The notes under the pieces were generated by a model. The model made no database searches and was not told the origin of the DNA. It saw nothing but the letters and a program-made list of their open reading frames with translations. 29,769 bases of DNA from JAGQTE01 sp964648005 (GTDB lineage Bacteria > Actinomycetota > Acidimicrobiia > Acidimicrobiales > Acidimicrobilacustridaceae). Positions 14,403 to 21,727 of the stretch are shown piece after piece. Both the position numbers and the translations under genes were made by a program. Position 1 is the first letter of the stretch; every line of letters starts with the position of its first letter. The stretch is taken from NCBI GenBank assembly GCA_964648005.1, contig CAZYKR010000012.1:1-29769 (forward strand), in the 5' to 3' direction.

Positions 14403-15335
14403 GTGGCCCACCCTTTCCGCTTCGCCTGCGAGATCCATGCCCCGTTCGAGGGCCGCACGTGGCCGGACACCTTTCGTGAGATCGAGCAGCTCGGCTACGC
14501 CACGGTGTTTCTGCCCGACCACTTCCACGAGGGGCCGGGGCCGCTGGCAGCGATGGCGGCCGGCGCCACCGCCACCTCGACGCTGATCGTCGGGTCGCTG
14601 GTGCTCGACTGCGACTTCCGTCATCCGGCGGTGCTGGCTCGTGAGCTGGCCACCATCGACCACCTGGCCGAGGGGCGGCTCGAGGTCGGCCTGGGGGCCG
14701 GCTGGCGCGCCGAGGACTACCGCACCGCCGGCATCGCCATGGACCGGCCCGGCATGCGGGTCAGCCGCATGATCGAGCACACGGCGGTGCTGCGCGGCCT
14801 GTGGGGCGATGGCCCGTTCGACTTCGTCGGCGACCACTACACGATCACCGACCTCGACGGCACACCCAAGCCGTACACGCCGGGCGGCCCGAAGCTGCTG
14901 ATCGGCGGCGGGGCGCCCCGGGTCCTGCGCTTCGCCGGCGCCACCGCCGACATCGTCGGGGTGAACGCGTCGATCCACTCCGGCGAGATCGACACCGACG
15001 CCGCGCGCGACGGGCTTCCCGAGCGCATCGACGAGAAGGTGGCCTGGGTGCGCCAGGGCGCTGGCGAGCGGTTCGACGCGCTCGAGCTCAACGCCTGGCT
15101 CGCCGTGGCCGAGGTCACCGACGACCAACAGGGCCTGGCCGAGCTGGTGGCCCCGATGTTCGACGCCACGCCGGCCGAGGTGCTGTCCTCGCCGCTGGCG
15201 CTGATCGGTTCGCCCGCCCAGATCGCCGAGCAGCTGGCGATGCGCCGCGACCGCTGGGGCTACTCGTACCACGTCATCCCCGGCGACAAGGCGCACGACT
15301 TCGCCCCGATCGTGGCGGACCTCACCGGACGCTGA
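14403..15335 (+). CDS. LLM-class F420-dependent oxidoreductase
   Basis: A luciferase-like monooxygenase family protein of about 310 aa with a TIM-barrel fold. Typical segments are YATVFLPDHFHEGPGPL, TSTLIVGSLVLDCDFRHP, LATIDHLAEGRLEVGLGAGW and PKLLIGGGAPRVLRFA. The family uses F420 or FMN for hydride transfer; F420 is favoured because of the AGW segment and the actinobacterial setting (the TIGR03621-type group), but is not proved. I prefer the GTG at 14403, because GAGGAG at 14391-14396 lies six bases before it; the ATG at 14397 would sit directly against that ribosome binding site. The gene ends three bases from the stop of the convergent MFS gene. Confidence 0.85.
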   Translation: MAHPFRFACEIHAPFEGRTWPDTFREIEQLGYATVFLPDHFHEGPGPLAAMAAGATATSTLIVGSLVLDCDFRHPAVLARELATIDHLAEGRLEVGLGAGWRAEDYRTAGIAMDRPGMRVSRMIEHTAVLRGLWGDGPFDFVGDHYTITDLDGTPKPYTPGGPKLLIGGGAPRVLRFAGATADIVGVNASIHSGEIDTDAARDGLPERIDEKVAWVRQGAGERFDALELNAWLAVAEVTDDQQGLAELVAPMFDATPAEVLSSPLALIGSPAQIAEQLAMRRDRWGYSYHVIPGDKAHDFAPIVADLTGR

Positions 15336-15349
15336 CCGTTAGCCGTCCG
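15326..15349. terminator. Hairpin spanning two convergent stop codons
   Basis: CGGACGCT pairs with AGCCGTCCG (one bulged base) around the loop GACCGTT. The stem-loop covers the stops of both the LLM (TGA, 15333-15335) and MFS (TAA, 15339-15341) genes. It is symmetric enough to act on both strands but has no T-tract. Confidence 0.4.
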
Positions 15350-16928
15350 TCGGGGCCGCCGCCGTCGGTGGGTCGTGCACGTCGCGCCCGAAGCGGCGCA
15401 GCGGGCCGCCCACCCGCAGCGCAGCGATGGCGAAGCCGATCAGCGCCAGCGTGAGGTCGAAGGCGAACGCCCAGCGCATGCCGGCGACGAAGGCATCGCT
15501 GACCACATCGACGATCTGCTCGCCGGGCACCCCCGGGTGCGCCGCCAGCACGGTCGCCGACGAGTCGGTCCCGGCGACGACGCCGCGGGCCGCCGCCACC
15601 TCATCTGCGGTCAGGGTGACGCCGACGCGCACCGCGCCGTCGGCGATGGCGCCGTTGGCGACGATCAGGAAGATCGTCGTGGTCAGGCCCAACCCGATGG
15701 CGCCGCCGGCGATCTGGAACATGTACAAGATGCCGCCGGCCAGGCTCGACTGCGACGGGTCGAGGGCGGTGAGGCCTGCCGTGGTCACCGACGAGTAGAA
15801 GAGGCCGACCCCGACGCCGAGCACGAGCATTCCGGGGACGAGAGTGGCGACCGTGGCGCCGTCGTGCAGCAGCGCGACGAACAAGATCGGTCCGGCTGCC
15901 ATGCAGGCCGCGCCGACGGTGACGACCGCCTTCATCCCGATGCGGTTCAGTAACCACGTCTCGCTGAACGACGCCGCCGCGAAGACGGCCATGAACGGCA
16001 GCAGCGACGCCCCCGACGCCAGCGGGCCCTGGTCGAGGATCTTCTGGAAGTACTGCGGGAGGTACAGCAACGTGGCGAAGAAGGTGCTCGACATCATCAG
16101 CGTGGCCAGGCATGCGGCAAGGAACGGGCGGTTCGCCACGACGGCAGGCGGCACGAGGGCACCGTCACCACGCCGTCGTTGCCAGACGCCGAACGCCACG
16201 AGTCCGGCGGCGCTGAGGGCGAGCAGGACGAGCACGAGTGGGGCACCCCACCCGACGTCGGGCGCCTGGCCGAGTGCGTAGAGCAGGGCGCCGAGGCTGA
16301 CCGACAGCAGCGCCACTCCGACGCCGTCGATCGCTTGTCGGTCCGGCGGCGCGGACAGATGCACGGTGCGCCAGGTCACGAGGCAGGCGATGCCCGCGAT
16401 CGGCACGTTGATCAGCAGGAGCCACCGCCAGCTGGCGGCCTGTGTCAGGAACCCGCCGAGCAGCGGCCCGACGGCGTTGCCGATGCCGGCGACGCCGATC
16501 ACCAGCCCGCCGGCGAGGCCCGCCTTGGACTCCGGGAGGATCGCGTAGATCAGGCCGAGGATGGCCGGCCACATCATGGCGGCCCCGATGCCCTGCGCCA
16601 TGCGGGCCGCGACCAGCACGCCGACGTCGGGGGCCAAGCCGCCGACGAGCGAACACCCTGCGAAGATCGCCGCTCCGACGTAGAGGATGCGGGTCCGGCC
16701 GAACATGTCCGCGAGCCGGCCGCCCGGGACGATGAGGACCCCGAACAGCAGCGCGTAGCCGCTGACGACCCACTGCACCGTCGACACGTCGCTGTCGAAG
16801 GCGGTCTCGATGGCGGGCAGGGCCACGCTCATCGCCGTGAAGTCGTTGGCGATGACGAAGACTGCCAACGCCATCGCCACGATGGCGGCGACCGCCTGGC
16901 GGTCGATCCGGTCCCCGACGTCGGTCAC
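15339..16928 (-). CDS. MFS drug exporter, DHA2 (14-TM) family
   Basis: A 529-aa membrane protein with about 14 hydrophobic segments. Family marks are DFTAMSVALPAIETAF and QWVVSGYALLFG at the N-terminus, GGRLADMFGRTRIL (motif A, between TM2 and TM3), and IGNAVGPLLGG (antiporter motif C in TM5). It would export drugs or metabolites in exchange for protons. The open frame extends far upstream of the real start; the GTG at 16928 is chosen because the hydrophobic first helix follows 10 residues later and TACGAT lies six bases upstream. The C-terminal tail is Pro/Ala-rich. It follows the FAD oxidoreductase gene on the same strand after 74 bases but has its own promoter. Confidence 0.9.
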   Translation of the reverse strand: MTDVGDRIDRQAVAAIVAMALAVFVIANDFTAMSVALPAIETAFDSDVSTVQWVVSGYALLFGVLIVPGGRLADMFGRTRILYVGAAIFAGCSLVGGLAPDVGVLVAARMAQGIGAAMMWPAILGLIYAILPESKAGLAGGLVIGVAGIGNAVGPLLGGFLTQAASWRWLLLINVPIAGIACLVTWRTVHLSAPPDRQAIDGVGVALLSVSLGALLYALGQAPDVGWGAPLVLVLLALSAAGLVAFGVWQRRRGDGALVPPAVVANRPFLAACLATLMMSSTFFATLLYLPQYFQKILDQGPLASGASLLPFMAVFAAASFSETWLLNRIGMKAVVTVGAACMAAGPILFVALLHDGATVATLVPGMLVLGVGVGLFYSSVTTAGLTALDPSQSSLAGGILYMFQIAGGAIGLGLTTTIFLIVANGAIADGAVRVGVTLTADEVAAARGVVAGTDSSATVLAAHPGVPGEQIVDVVSDAFVAGMRWAFAFDLTLALIGFAIAALRVGGPLRRFGRDVHDPPTAAAPTDG

Positions 16929-16934
16929 GGGCGG

Positions 16935-16940
16935 ATCGTA
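16935..16940 (-). promoter_or_regulatory. Candidate -10 box of the MFS gene
   Basis: TACGAT on the minus strand with a six-base spacer to the GTG at 16926-16928. Confidence 0.5.
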
Positions 16941-17002
16941 CCGAGGCGTCGGGGCTCGATGACGAGTGAGTCGTCCGCGATCCCGAACCCGAGGTGGCGA
17001 GG

Positions 17003-18391
17003 TCAGCGGGGCAGGGGACCGAGCAGCCGCTCGACCCGGGCGTCCCAGCGGGTGACGGCGACCAGGTCCGGCTCGGTGGGGTAGCGCTCGCCCATCGGGT
17101 GCAGCAGCTGGCCGCGCGCCAACAGCGGCAGCATCTTGGCGGCGACCGACGGCACGGCGGCCATGCGGCGCGCCATCGCCGGGACGGCGGCCCGGTCGGG
17201 GACCTGCCAGCGCTGGTCGAGCCCGGCACGGGCGAGGTCCTCGGTGAGCAGGCCGGCCCGCACCATCTTGGCGACGCCGGTCCCGCCGAGCGCCGTGCTC
17301 ATCCGCCGGAAGGCATCGAAGGCGGCGAGCAGGCCGCCGTAGGTGTGCTGGAACGTCGCCTGGTACCGCCACAGCGCTCGCTCGTCGCCGGGGTCGGGCG
17401 CCTCGGCGACGGCGTCGGCCAACAGTGAGCCGGCGAGCAGCCCCATGCCGATGCCCGAGCCGTGCCCGGGGAAGACCTGGCAGGCGGCGTCGCCCACCAG
17501 CGCCAGGCCCGGGGCCACGAACCGGGCGTACGGGCGGCGCAGGGGGATCACCCCGGCGCCGCCGTCGATCGAGTCGCCGAGCCACGGCTCGTCGTTGCGG
17601 GTCTGCACCAGCAGGCGCGGGCCGGTGCCGTAGCGGCCGTTGGCGAGACAGCCCACGAGGACCGACGCCTCGTCGAGGTCGGCCGACACGGTGATGGCCC
17701 GAGTCGAGAACCCACCGGCGAGGCCGACCATCGTCACCGCCTCGCCGGGCTGGGCGCAGTGGCGGTCGAGGAAGCGCCGAGCCCCGTCGGGGTCGGCGAT
17801 GCGCAGGTGGTGATCGGCCGCGGTGCACAGCTCGTCGCCGTGGACCTCGGAGCACCAGCCGGCCAGCGCAGGGGAGCGGCGGCGCAGCACGCCCCGCCGG
17901 CCGGAGGCGTCGACGAACAGCGCCGCCTCCACGTGCACCGAGCGCGCCGGGCGATCGGGCGGGGTGACCTCGACGTCGAGGGCCACGATGCGGTCGCCGT
18001 CGAGGGTGGGGTCGATGCGCCCCACGTGGTCAATCAGCTCCACGCCGGCCTGGCGGGCGACGGTGCGCAGGCGCCGGCCGAGCAGCGCCATGTCGGCGCG
18101 CACGACCGGCGTGTCGTGCACCGTGACGCCGTGGGTGCCGTCGGGTCCGACGATGTGGGTGCGCGCCGCCGACGGGGCCCGCTCGGGGGCGACCGGCGGC
18201 GCGACGCCGGCGGCGACGAACTGCCAGTCGAGTACGCCGTTGTGCCATTGGGCGCCGGCGACATCGGCGGCGCGCCGCTCGAGCAGCAGCACGCGCAGGC
18301 CGCGCTCGGCCAGCTGGCCCGCGGCGTTGGCCCCTGCCGTCCCCGCGCCGAGCACGACGACGTCGACCACGAAGCGCTGCACCACCGCCAT
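17003..18391 (-). CDS. FAD-dependent oxidoreductase (geranylgeranyl reductase/halogenase-like)
   Basis: A 462-aa flavoprotein. The N-terminal dinucleotide-binding motif is G15-AGTAG, followed by LLLERR at the end of the second strand. A second FAD contact segment is GLALVGDAACQVFPGHGSGIGMG in the last third. These mark the p-hydroxybenzoate hydroxylase-type group that includes geranylgeranyl reductases, squalene-epoxidase-like enzymes and flavin halogenases. The tryptophan motif WxWxIP of halogenases is not seen, so reductase or hydroxylase activity is more likely. No membrane anchor is evident. The ATG has TACGGT eight bases upstream, inside the 28-base gap after dinB. Substrate unknown. Confidence 0.82.
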   Translation of the reverse strand: MAVVQRFVVDVVVLGAGTAGANAAGQLAERGLRVLLLERRAADVAGAQWHNGVLDWQFVAAGVAPPVAPERAPSAARTHIVGPDGTHGVTVHDTPVVRADMALLGRRLRTVARQAGVELIDHVGRIDPTLDGDRIVALDVEVTPPDRPARSVHVEAALFVDASGRRGVLRRRSPALAGWCSEVHGDELCTAADHHLRIADPDGARRFLDRHCAQPGEAVTMVGLAGGFSTRAITVSADLDEASVLVGCLANGRYGTGPRLLVQTRNDEPWLGDSIDGGAGVIPLRRPYARFVAPGLALVGDAACQVFPGHGSGIGMGLLAGSLLADAVAEAPDPGDERALWRYQATFQHTYGGLLAAFDAFRRMSTALGGTGVAKMVRAGLLTEDLARAGLDQRWQVPDRAAVPAMARRMAAVPSVAAKMLPLLARGQLLHPMGERYPTEPDLVAVTRWDARVERLLGPLPR

Positions 18392-18399
18392 GGCCCGGC

Positions 18400-18405
18400 A
18401 CCGTA
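18400..18405 (-). promoter_or_regulatory. Candidate -10 box of the FAD oxidoreductase gene
   Basis: TACGGT on the minus strand with an eight-base spacer to the ATG at 18389-18391, within the short gap that follows dinB. Confidence 0.45.
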
Positions 18406-18419
18406 CTCGGCGCTGCCGA

Positions 18420-19619
18420 TCAGTCCGGCAGCATCGGCGGCGACCACCCCGGGTCGGTGCCGGCGAGCACGGCGCGGGTGACGGCGCGCGTGCCGAAGCG
18501 TCGGCGCACGTCGTCGAGGGCGCCGTCGAGCGCCGGGGGTGCCGTGCCGTCGAACGGCAGGGCCAGCTGCACGGCGTGGGCGTCGGTCAGGTTGGCGACC
18601 GTGATGCCGACGAGCGTGCAGCCCTTGGTGCGGATGTCGTCGGCGGCGAGACGCAGCAGGGCGCGCGCGGCATCGAGCACGGCGGCGGTGTGCGCCGTGG
18701 GATGCGCCAGGGTGTGCGAGCGCGTGGCGCGGGTCAGATCGTCGAAGCGCAGGCGCAGCACGACGGTGCGCCCGACCCGCTCGGCATCGCGCAGCCGGCG
18801 CGTGACCCGGTCGACCAGGCCGACGACCACGGTGTCGAGCTCGGCCATCGATCGTCGCCGACGGCTGCCGAGCGCCCGCTGCGATCCGATCGACGACCGC
18901 CGCCGGCCGGCGCGCACGCGGCGCGGGTCCTCGAAGTGCGCCAGGGCGTGCAGGTGCCGCCCAGCGGCCTGGCCGAGCAGGCCGACCAGGGTGTCGGCGC
19001 GCAGGTCCGCCACCTGGGCGACGGTGCGGATGCCGCGCCCGTGGAGCTTGGCGGCGGTCTTCGGGCCGACGCCCCACAAGCGCTCGACCGGTAGCGGCAG
19101 CAGGAAGTCGCGCTCGCCGTCGGGCGCCACGACGAGCAGCCCGTCAGGCTTGGCCACGCCGCTCGCCACCTTGGCCAGGAACTTGGTGCGGGCCACGCCG
19201 ACGGTGATGGCGAGGCCGACCTCGGCCTGCACGCGGGCGCGCAGCCGGCGGGCCACGACCTCGGGCGGGCCGACGATCCGGCCGAGGCCGCTGACGTCGA
19301 GGAACGCCTCATCGATCGACATCGGCTCGACCCACGGCGTCGTGTCGTCGAACACGGCGAACACGGCCCGGCTGGCCTCGGTGTACGCGGAGATGCGCGG
19401 CGGCACGACGACGGCGTCGGGGCACAGCGCCTTGGCCTGGCGGCCGCCCATGGCGGTGCGCACGCCCCGGGCCTTGGCCTCGTAGGACGCCGCCAGCACC
19501 ACGCCGGCGCCGACAATGACCGGGCGGCCGCGCAGGCGCGGATCGTCGCGCTGCTCGACCGAGGCGAAGAAGGCGTCGAGATCGGCGTGCAGGATGGTGG
19601 CGTCCCCGGACACGAACAC
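18420..19619 (-). CDS. dinB: DNA polymerase IV (Y-family translesion polymerase)
   Basis: A 399-aa Y-family polymerase. Catalytic acidic residues are D13 in HADLDAFFASVE and the D103-E104 pair in PMSIDEAFLD; F18 takes the steric-gate position. Palm, fingers, thumb (with a helix-hairpin-helix, LWGVGPKTAAKL) and little finger are all recognisable. QLALPF near the C-terminus fits a beta-clamp binding motif. It copies past damaged template bases at the cost of errors. The GTG at 19619 is chosen for the family fit; a GTG two codons later is possible. A GAAC-N4-GTTC box overlaps this start, which predicts LexA control. GH4 is transcribed divergently from the other side. Confidence 0.93.
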   Translation of the reverse strand: MFVSGDATILHADLDAFFASVEQRDDPRLRGRPVIVGAGVVLAASYEAKARGVRTAMGGRQAKALCPDAVVVPPRISAYTEASRAVFAVFDDTTPWVEPMSIDEAFLDVSGLGRIVGPPEVVARRLRARVQAEVGLAITVGVARTKFLAKVASGVAKPDGLLVVAPDGERDFLLPLPVERLWGVGPKTAAKLHGRGIRTVAQVADLRADTLVGLLGQAAGRHLHALAHFEDPRRVRAGRRRSSIGSQRALGSRRRRSMAELDTVVVGLVDRVTRRLRDAERVGRTVVLRLRFDDLTRATRSHTLAHPTAHTAAVLDAARALLRLAADDIRTKGCTLVGITVANLTDAHAVQLALPFDGTAPPALDGALDDVRRRFGTRAVTRAVLAGTDPGWSPPMLPD

Positions 19620-19626
19620 ATGTTCG
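19613..19626. promoter_or_regulatory. SOS (LexA) box at the dinB start
   Basis: A perfect 14-base palindrome, CGAACACATGTTCG, matching the actinobacterial LexA consensus cGAACnnnnGTTcg. It overlaps the dinB start codon (19617-19619), where a bound repressor would block the promoter or early elongation. Confidence 0.7.
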
Positions 19627-19648
19627 CTCAGGCGACCGTGGCCCGCAA

Positions 19649-19696
19649 CCCGTCTCGCCTGCAGCCCGTCTCGCCTTCAGCCCGTAGCCTGGCGAG
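19649..19696 (+). repeat. 16-bp tandem repeats before the GH4 gene
   Basis: Two near-identical 16-bp units (19649-19664 and 19665-19680, one G/T difference), then a third that keeps only CCCGT at its start (19681-19696). The third unit contains the GH4 -10 box, and the first two occupy its upstream promoter region. Confidence 0.75.
19685..19690 (+). promoter_or_regulatory. Candidate -10 box of the GH4 gene
   Basis: TAGCCT with a seven-base spacer to the GTG at 19698; the identical hexamer and spacing precede the Fur/Zur-type gene. Confidence 0.5.
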
Positions 19697-19697
19697 C

Positions 19698-21053
19698 GTG
19701 CCGGGACCCACGATCACCCTCATCGGCGCCGGCGGCTTGTCGTTCGGCCCGACCATGGTCAACGACGTGCTGCACACGCCGGCCCTCGCCGGCAGCCGCC
19801 TGGTGCTGCACGACCTGAACGCCGACCGGCTGGATCGGGCGTACCGGTTCGCCGCCAAGCTCAACGCCGCCAACGGTTCGCCGGTCACGCTCGAGCGCAC
19901 CACCGATGCCGCTGCCGCGTTGGACGGCGCGGCGTATTGCATCTCGAGCGCCGAGTTCGGCCGGTTCCCGTACTGGCGTCAGGACTACGAGATCCCGAGG
20001 CGCTACGGCGCCACCCAGGTCAACGGCGAGAACGGCGGTCCCGGCGCCGTGTTCCACTCGCTGCGCAGCATCGCCAACACCTTGTCGATCTGCGCCGACA
20101 TCGAGCGGTACGCGCCCGACGCCTTCCTCGTCAACCTGTCGAACCCGATGAGCCGGGTCACCCTGGCCATCAACCGAGCCACGTCGCTGCGCAACGTCGG
20201 GATGTGTCACGAGATGCCGATCGGCGTCGTGCGGATTGCTCGGTTGTTGCGCATGTCGCCCCGCCACATCGAGGCGCGCGCCAGCGGCATCAACCACTTC
20301 ACGTTCTTCACCGAGATGACCGACCGGCGCACGGGGGAGGACCTGCTGCCGCGCGTGCGGCGGTTGTTCGCCGGTCGGGCCTTCGACTTCGGCCCTGCGA
20401 TGACGCGCCTGGCTGCGGCGCTGGAACGTCGCCCGCTGCTGGCGATGGCCGCCGACCAGCTCTACGCGCCGCTCGTCGCCCACATGGTGCGCACCTACGG
20501 GCTGGTGCCGTGCTCGGTCGACAGCCACATCGGCGAGTACCTCCCCTTCGCCCACGAGATCGGGCACCAGCCTGCCCACGTCGACCAGTTCGCCCGCATC
20601 GATCGCGTCATCGAGAAGGCCACGACCTGGGTGGCGGACACGTCGGTGCCGGTGCCGGTGCAACGCATGGGGCACAGCCTGGAGGAGGTGGTGCCGATCA
20701 TCGCCGCGCTCCACACCGGCGAGCCCCGCCGGCTGATGGCGGTCAACGTCCCCAATCGGGGCTACCTGCCCGACGTGGCGGACGGGGCCATCGTCGAGGT
20801 CGGTGCTGTGGTCGACGGCGACGGCATCCACCCCGACGAGATGGCGCCGCTGGGCGAGCCACTCGCCGGGTGGGTGGCGACGCAGGTGGCGCTGCAGGAC
20901 CTGATCGTCGAGGCCGCGCTGACCGGCGACCGCTCGCTGGTGCTGCAGGCCGTGCTCGACGACCCGGCGTCGCCCGACGACGAGGCGGCGTGCGCCGCCA
21001 TGGTCGACGAGCTGTTGGCCCTCCAGGCCGAGCACCTGCCAGTGCTGGCGTGA
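19698..21053 (+). CDS. Glycoside hydrolase family 4 (alpha-galactosidase/glucosidase type)
   Basis: A 451-aa GH4 enzyme. The NAD-binding glycine motif is in LIGAGGLSFGP (residues 8-18). The conserved N146-LSNPM and C170-H171-E172 hold substrate and the divalent metal (usually manganese), and H200 in GINHF is the further metal ligand. GH4 enzymes cleave glycosidic bonds by a redox-elimination route needing NAD+ and metal, in the cytoplasm. Whether the sugar is phosphorylated cannot be read here. No transporter or sugar operon adjoins it, unlike many GH4 genes. The GTG at 19698 is chosen because the Rossmann strand begins four residues later and a TAGCCT box precedes it. Confidence 0.9.
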   Translation: MPGPTITLIGAGGLSFGPTMVNDVLHTPALAGSRLVLHDLNADRLDRAYRFAAKLNAANGSPVTLERTTDAAAALDGAAYCISSAEFGRFPYWRQDYEIPRRYGATQVNGENGGPGAVFHSLRSIANTLSICADIERYAPDAFLVNLSNPMSRVTLAINRATSLRNVGMCHEMPIGVVRIARLLRMSPRHIEARASGINHFTFFTEMTDRRTGEDLLPRVRRLFAGRAFDFGPAMTRLAAALERRPLLAMAADQLYAPLVAHMVRTYGLVPCSVDSHIGEYLPFAHEIGHQPAHVDQFARIDRVIEKATTWVADTSVPVPVQRMGHSLEEVVPIIAALHTGEPRRLMAVNVPNRGYLPDVADGAIVEVGAVVDGDGIHPDEMAPLGEPLAGWVATQVALQDLIVEAALTGDRSLVLQAVLDDPASPDDEAACAAMVDELLALQAEHLPVLA

Positions 21054-21059
21054 TGCCGT

Positions 21060-21107
21060 GCCGTCAACTCGGCGGCGGCTTGCCGCCGCGCCGTCAGCTC
21101 GGCGGCG
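21060..21107. repeat. Imperfect 30-bp-period duplication containing the HD-gene stop
   Basis: An 18-base word (GCCGTCA, then A or G, then CTCGGCGGCG) occurs at 21060-21077 and again at 21090-21107. The second copy includes the TGA of the minus-strand HD gene (21094-21096); the first copy would also supply a TGA in the same relative position. Confidence 0.7.
21072..21089. terminator. GC-rich hairpin between convergent GH4 and HD genes
   Basis: GCGGCGG pairs with CCGCCGC around a four-base loop (CTTG). It sits in the 40-base gap between the two stops and could slow transcription from both sides; there is no T-tract. Confidence 0.35.
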
Positions 21108-21663
21108 ACCAGTCCTTGTGCAGGACGCGGCGCACCATGGGCTCGAAGGTGCTCATCGGTTCGTTGTCGTAGTCGGGGTCGAAGCTGACCTCGTCGTAGC
21201 GGGCGCAGAACTCGGCCGTGCGCTCGAAGTAGGGGCTGGCGCGGTACTGGTCGCGCGCGTTGGGGTCGGCGCCGATCTTCGTGCCGTAGAAGTACACCTG
21301 GAACACCGGGTGATGCTGAAGCATCCAGTGGTTGGCGTCGGAGATGAAGGGCTCGAGGATGGCGGCGATGACCTCGCCGTGGTTGAACGGCCCGAGGCTC
21401 TCGCCGATGTCGTGCAGCAGTGCGCACACGACGTACTCCTCGTCGCGACCGTCGCGCAGCGCCCGCGTGGCCGACTGCAGGCTGTGCGTGAGGCGGTCCA
21501 CCGGGTAGGCCTCGTCGGCGGAGAGGTCGGTGAGCAGGCCCATCAGCAGGTCGGGCAGCTTGGCGATGTTCTGCTCGTGCACGCGGGCGAGGACCTCGAA
21601 GTCGGCGGACGTGCCCTCGTCCATCCGGGTGAAGTGCATCTTGCCGATGTCGTCGTCAGCCAT
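21094..21663 (-). CDS. HD-domain metalloprotein
   Basis: About 189 aa, an HD-fold protein. Likely metal ligands are H60 (RLTHSLQSA), the H84-D85 doublet (ALLHDIGE), H95 (FNHGEV), H117 or H118 (LQHHPVF) and D157 (ARYDEVSFD). This many ligands fits a two-iron HD site, as in phosphohydrolases or the PhnZ/TmpB mixed-valence oxygenases, but the Tyr and Glu lid residues of PhnZ are not evident at the expected spacing. So the reaction is open. No signal peptide is seen. The start is uncertain: ATG at 21663 is used, ATG at 21681 is possible. It is divergent from the lipoprotein gene at 21728. Confidence 0.75.
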   Translation of the reverse strand: MADDDIGKMHFTRMDEGTSADFEVLARVHEQNIAKLPDLLMGLLTDLSADEAYPVDRLTHSLQSATRALRDGRDEEYVVCALLHDIGESLGPFNHGEVIAAILEPFISDANHWMLQHHPVFQVYFYGTKIGADPNARDQYRASPYFERTAEFCARYDEVSFDPDYDNEPMSTFEPMVRRVLHKDWSPPS

Positions 21664-21715
21664 GGGGCCGTAGCTTGCCATCTGGCGGGACCGGGCTGGA
21701 TCCGTCGCACGTGGG

Positions 21716-21721
21716 TACGGA
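21716..21721 (+). promoter_or_regulatory. Candidate -10 box of the lipoprotein gene
   Basis: TACGGA with a six-base spacer to the ATG at 21728. Confidence 0.4.
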
Positions 21722-21727
21722 CCGTGC

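Noticed and set aside
16929..17855. N-terminal extension of the MFS frame that would give an 838-residue protein
   Set aside because: The extra 309 residues are Arg/Pro-rich, overlap the FAD oxidoreductase gene on the same strand in another frame, and a promoter-like box precedes the internal GTG at 16928.
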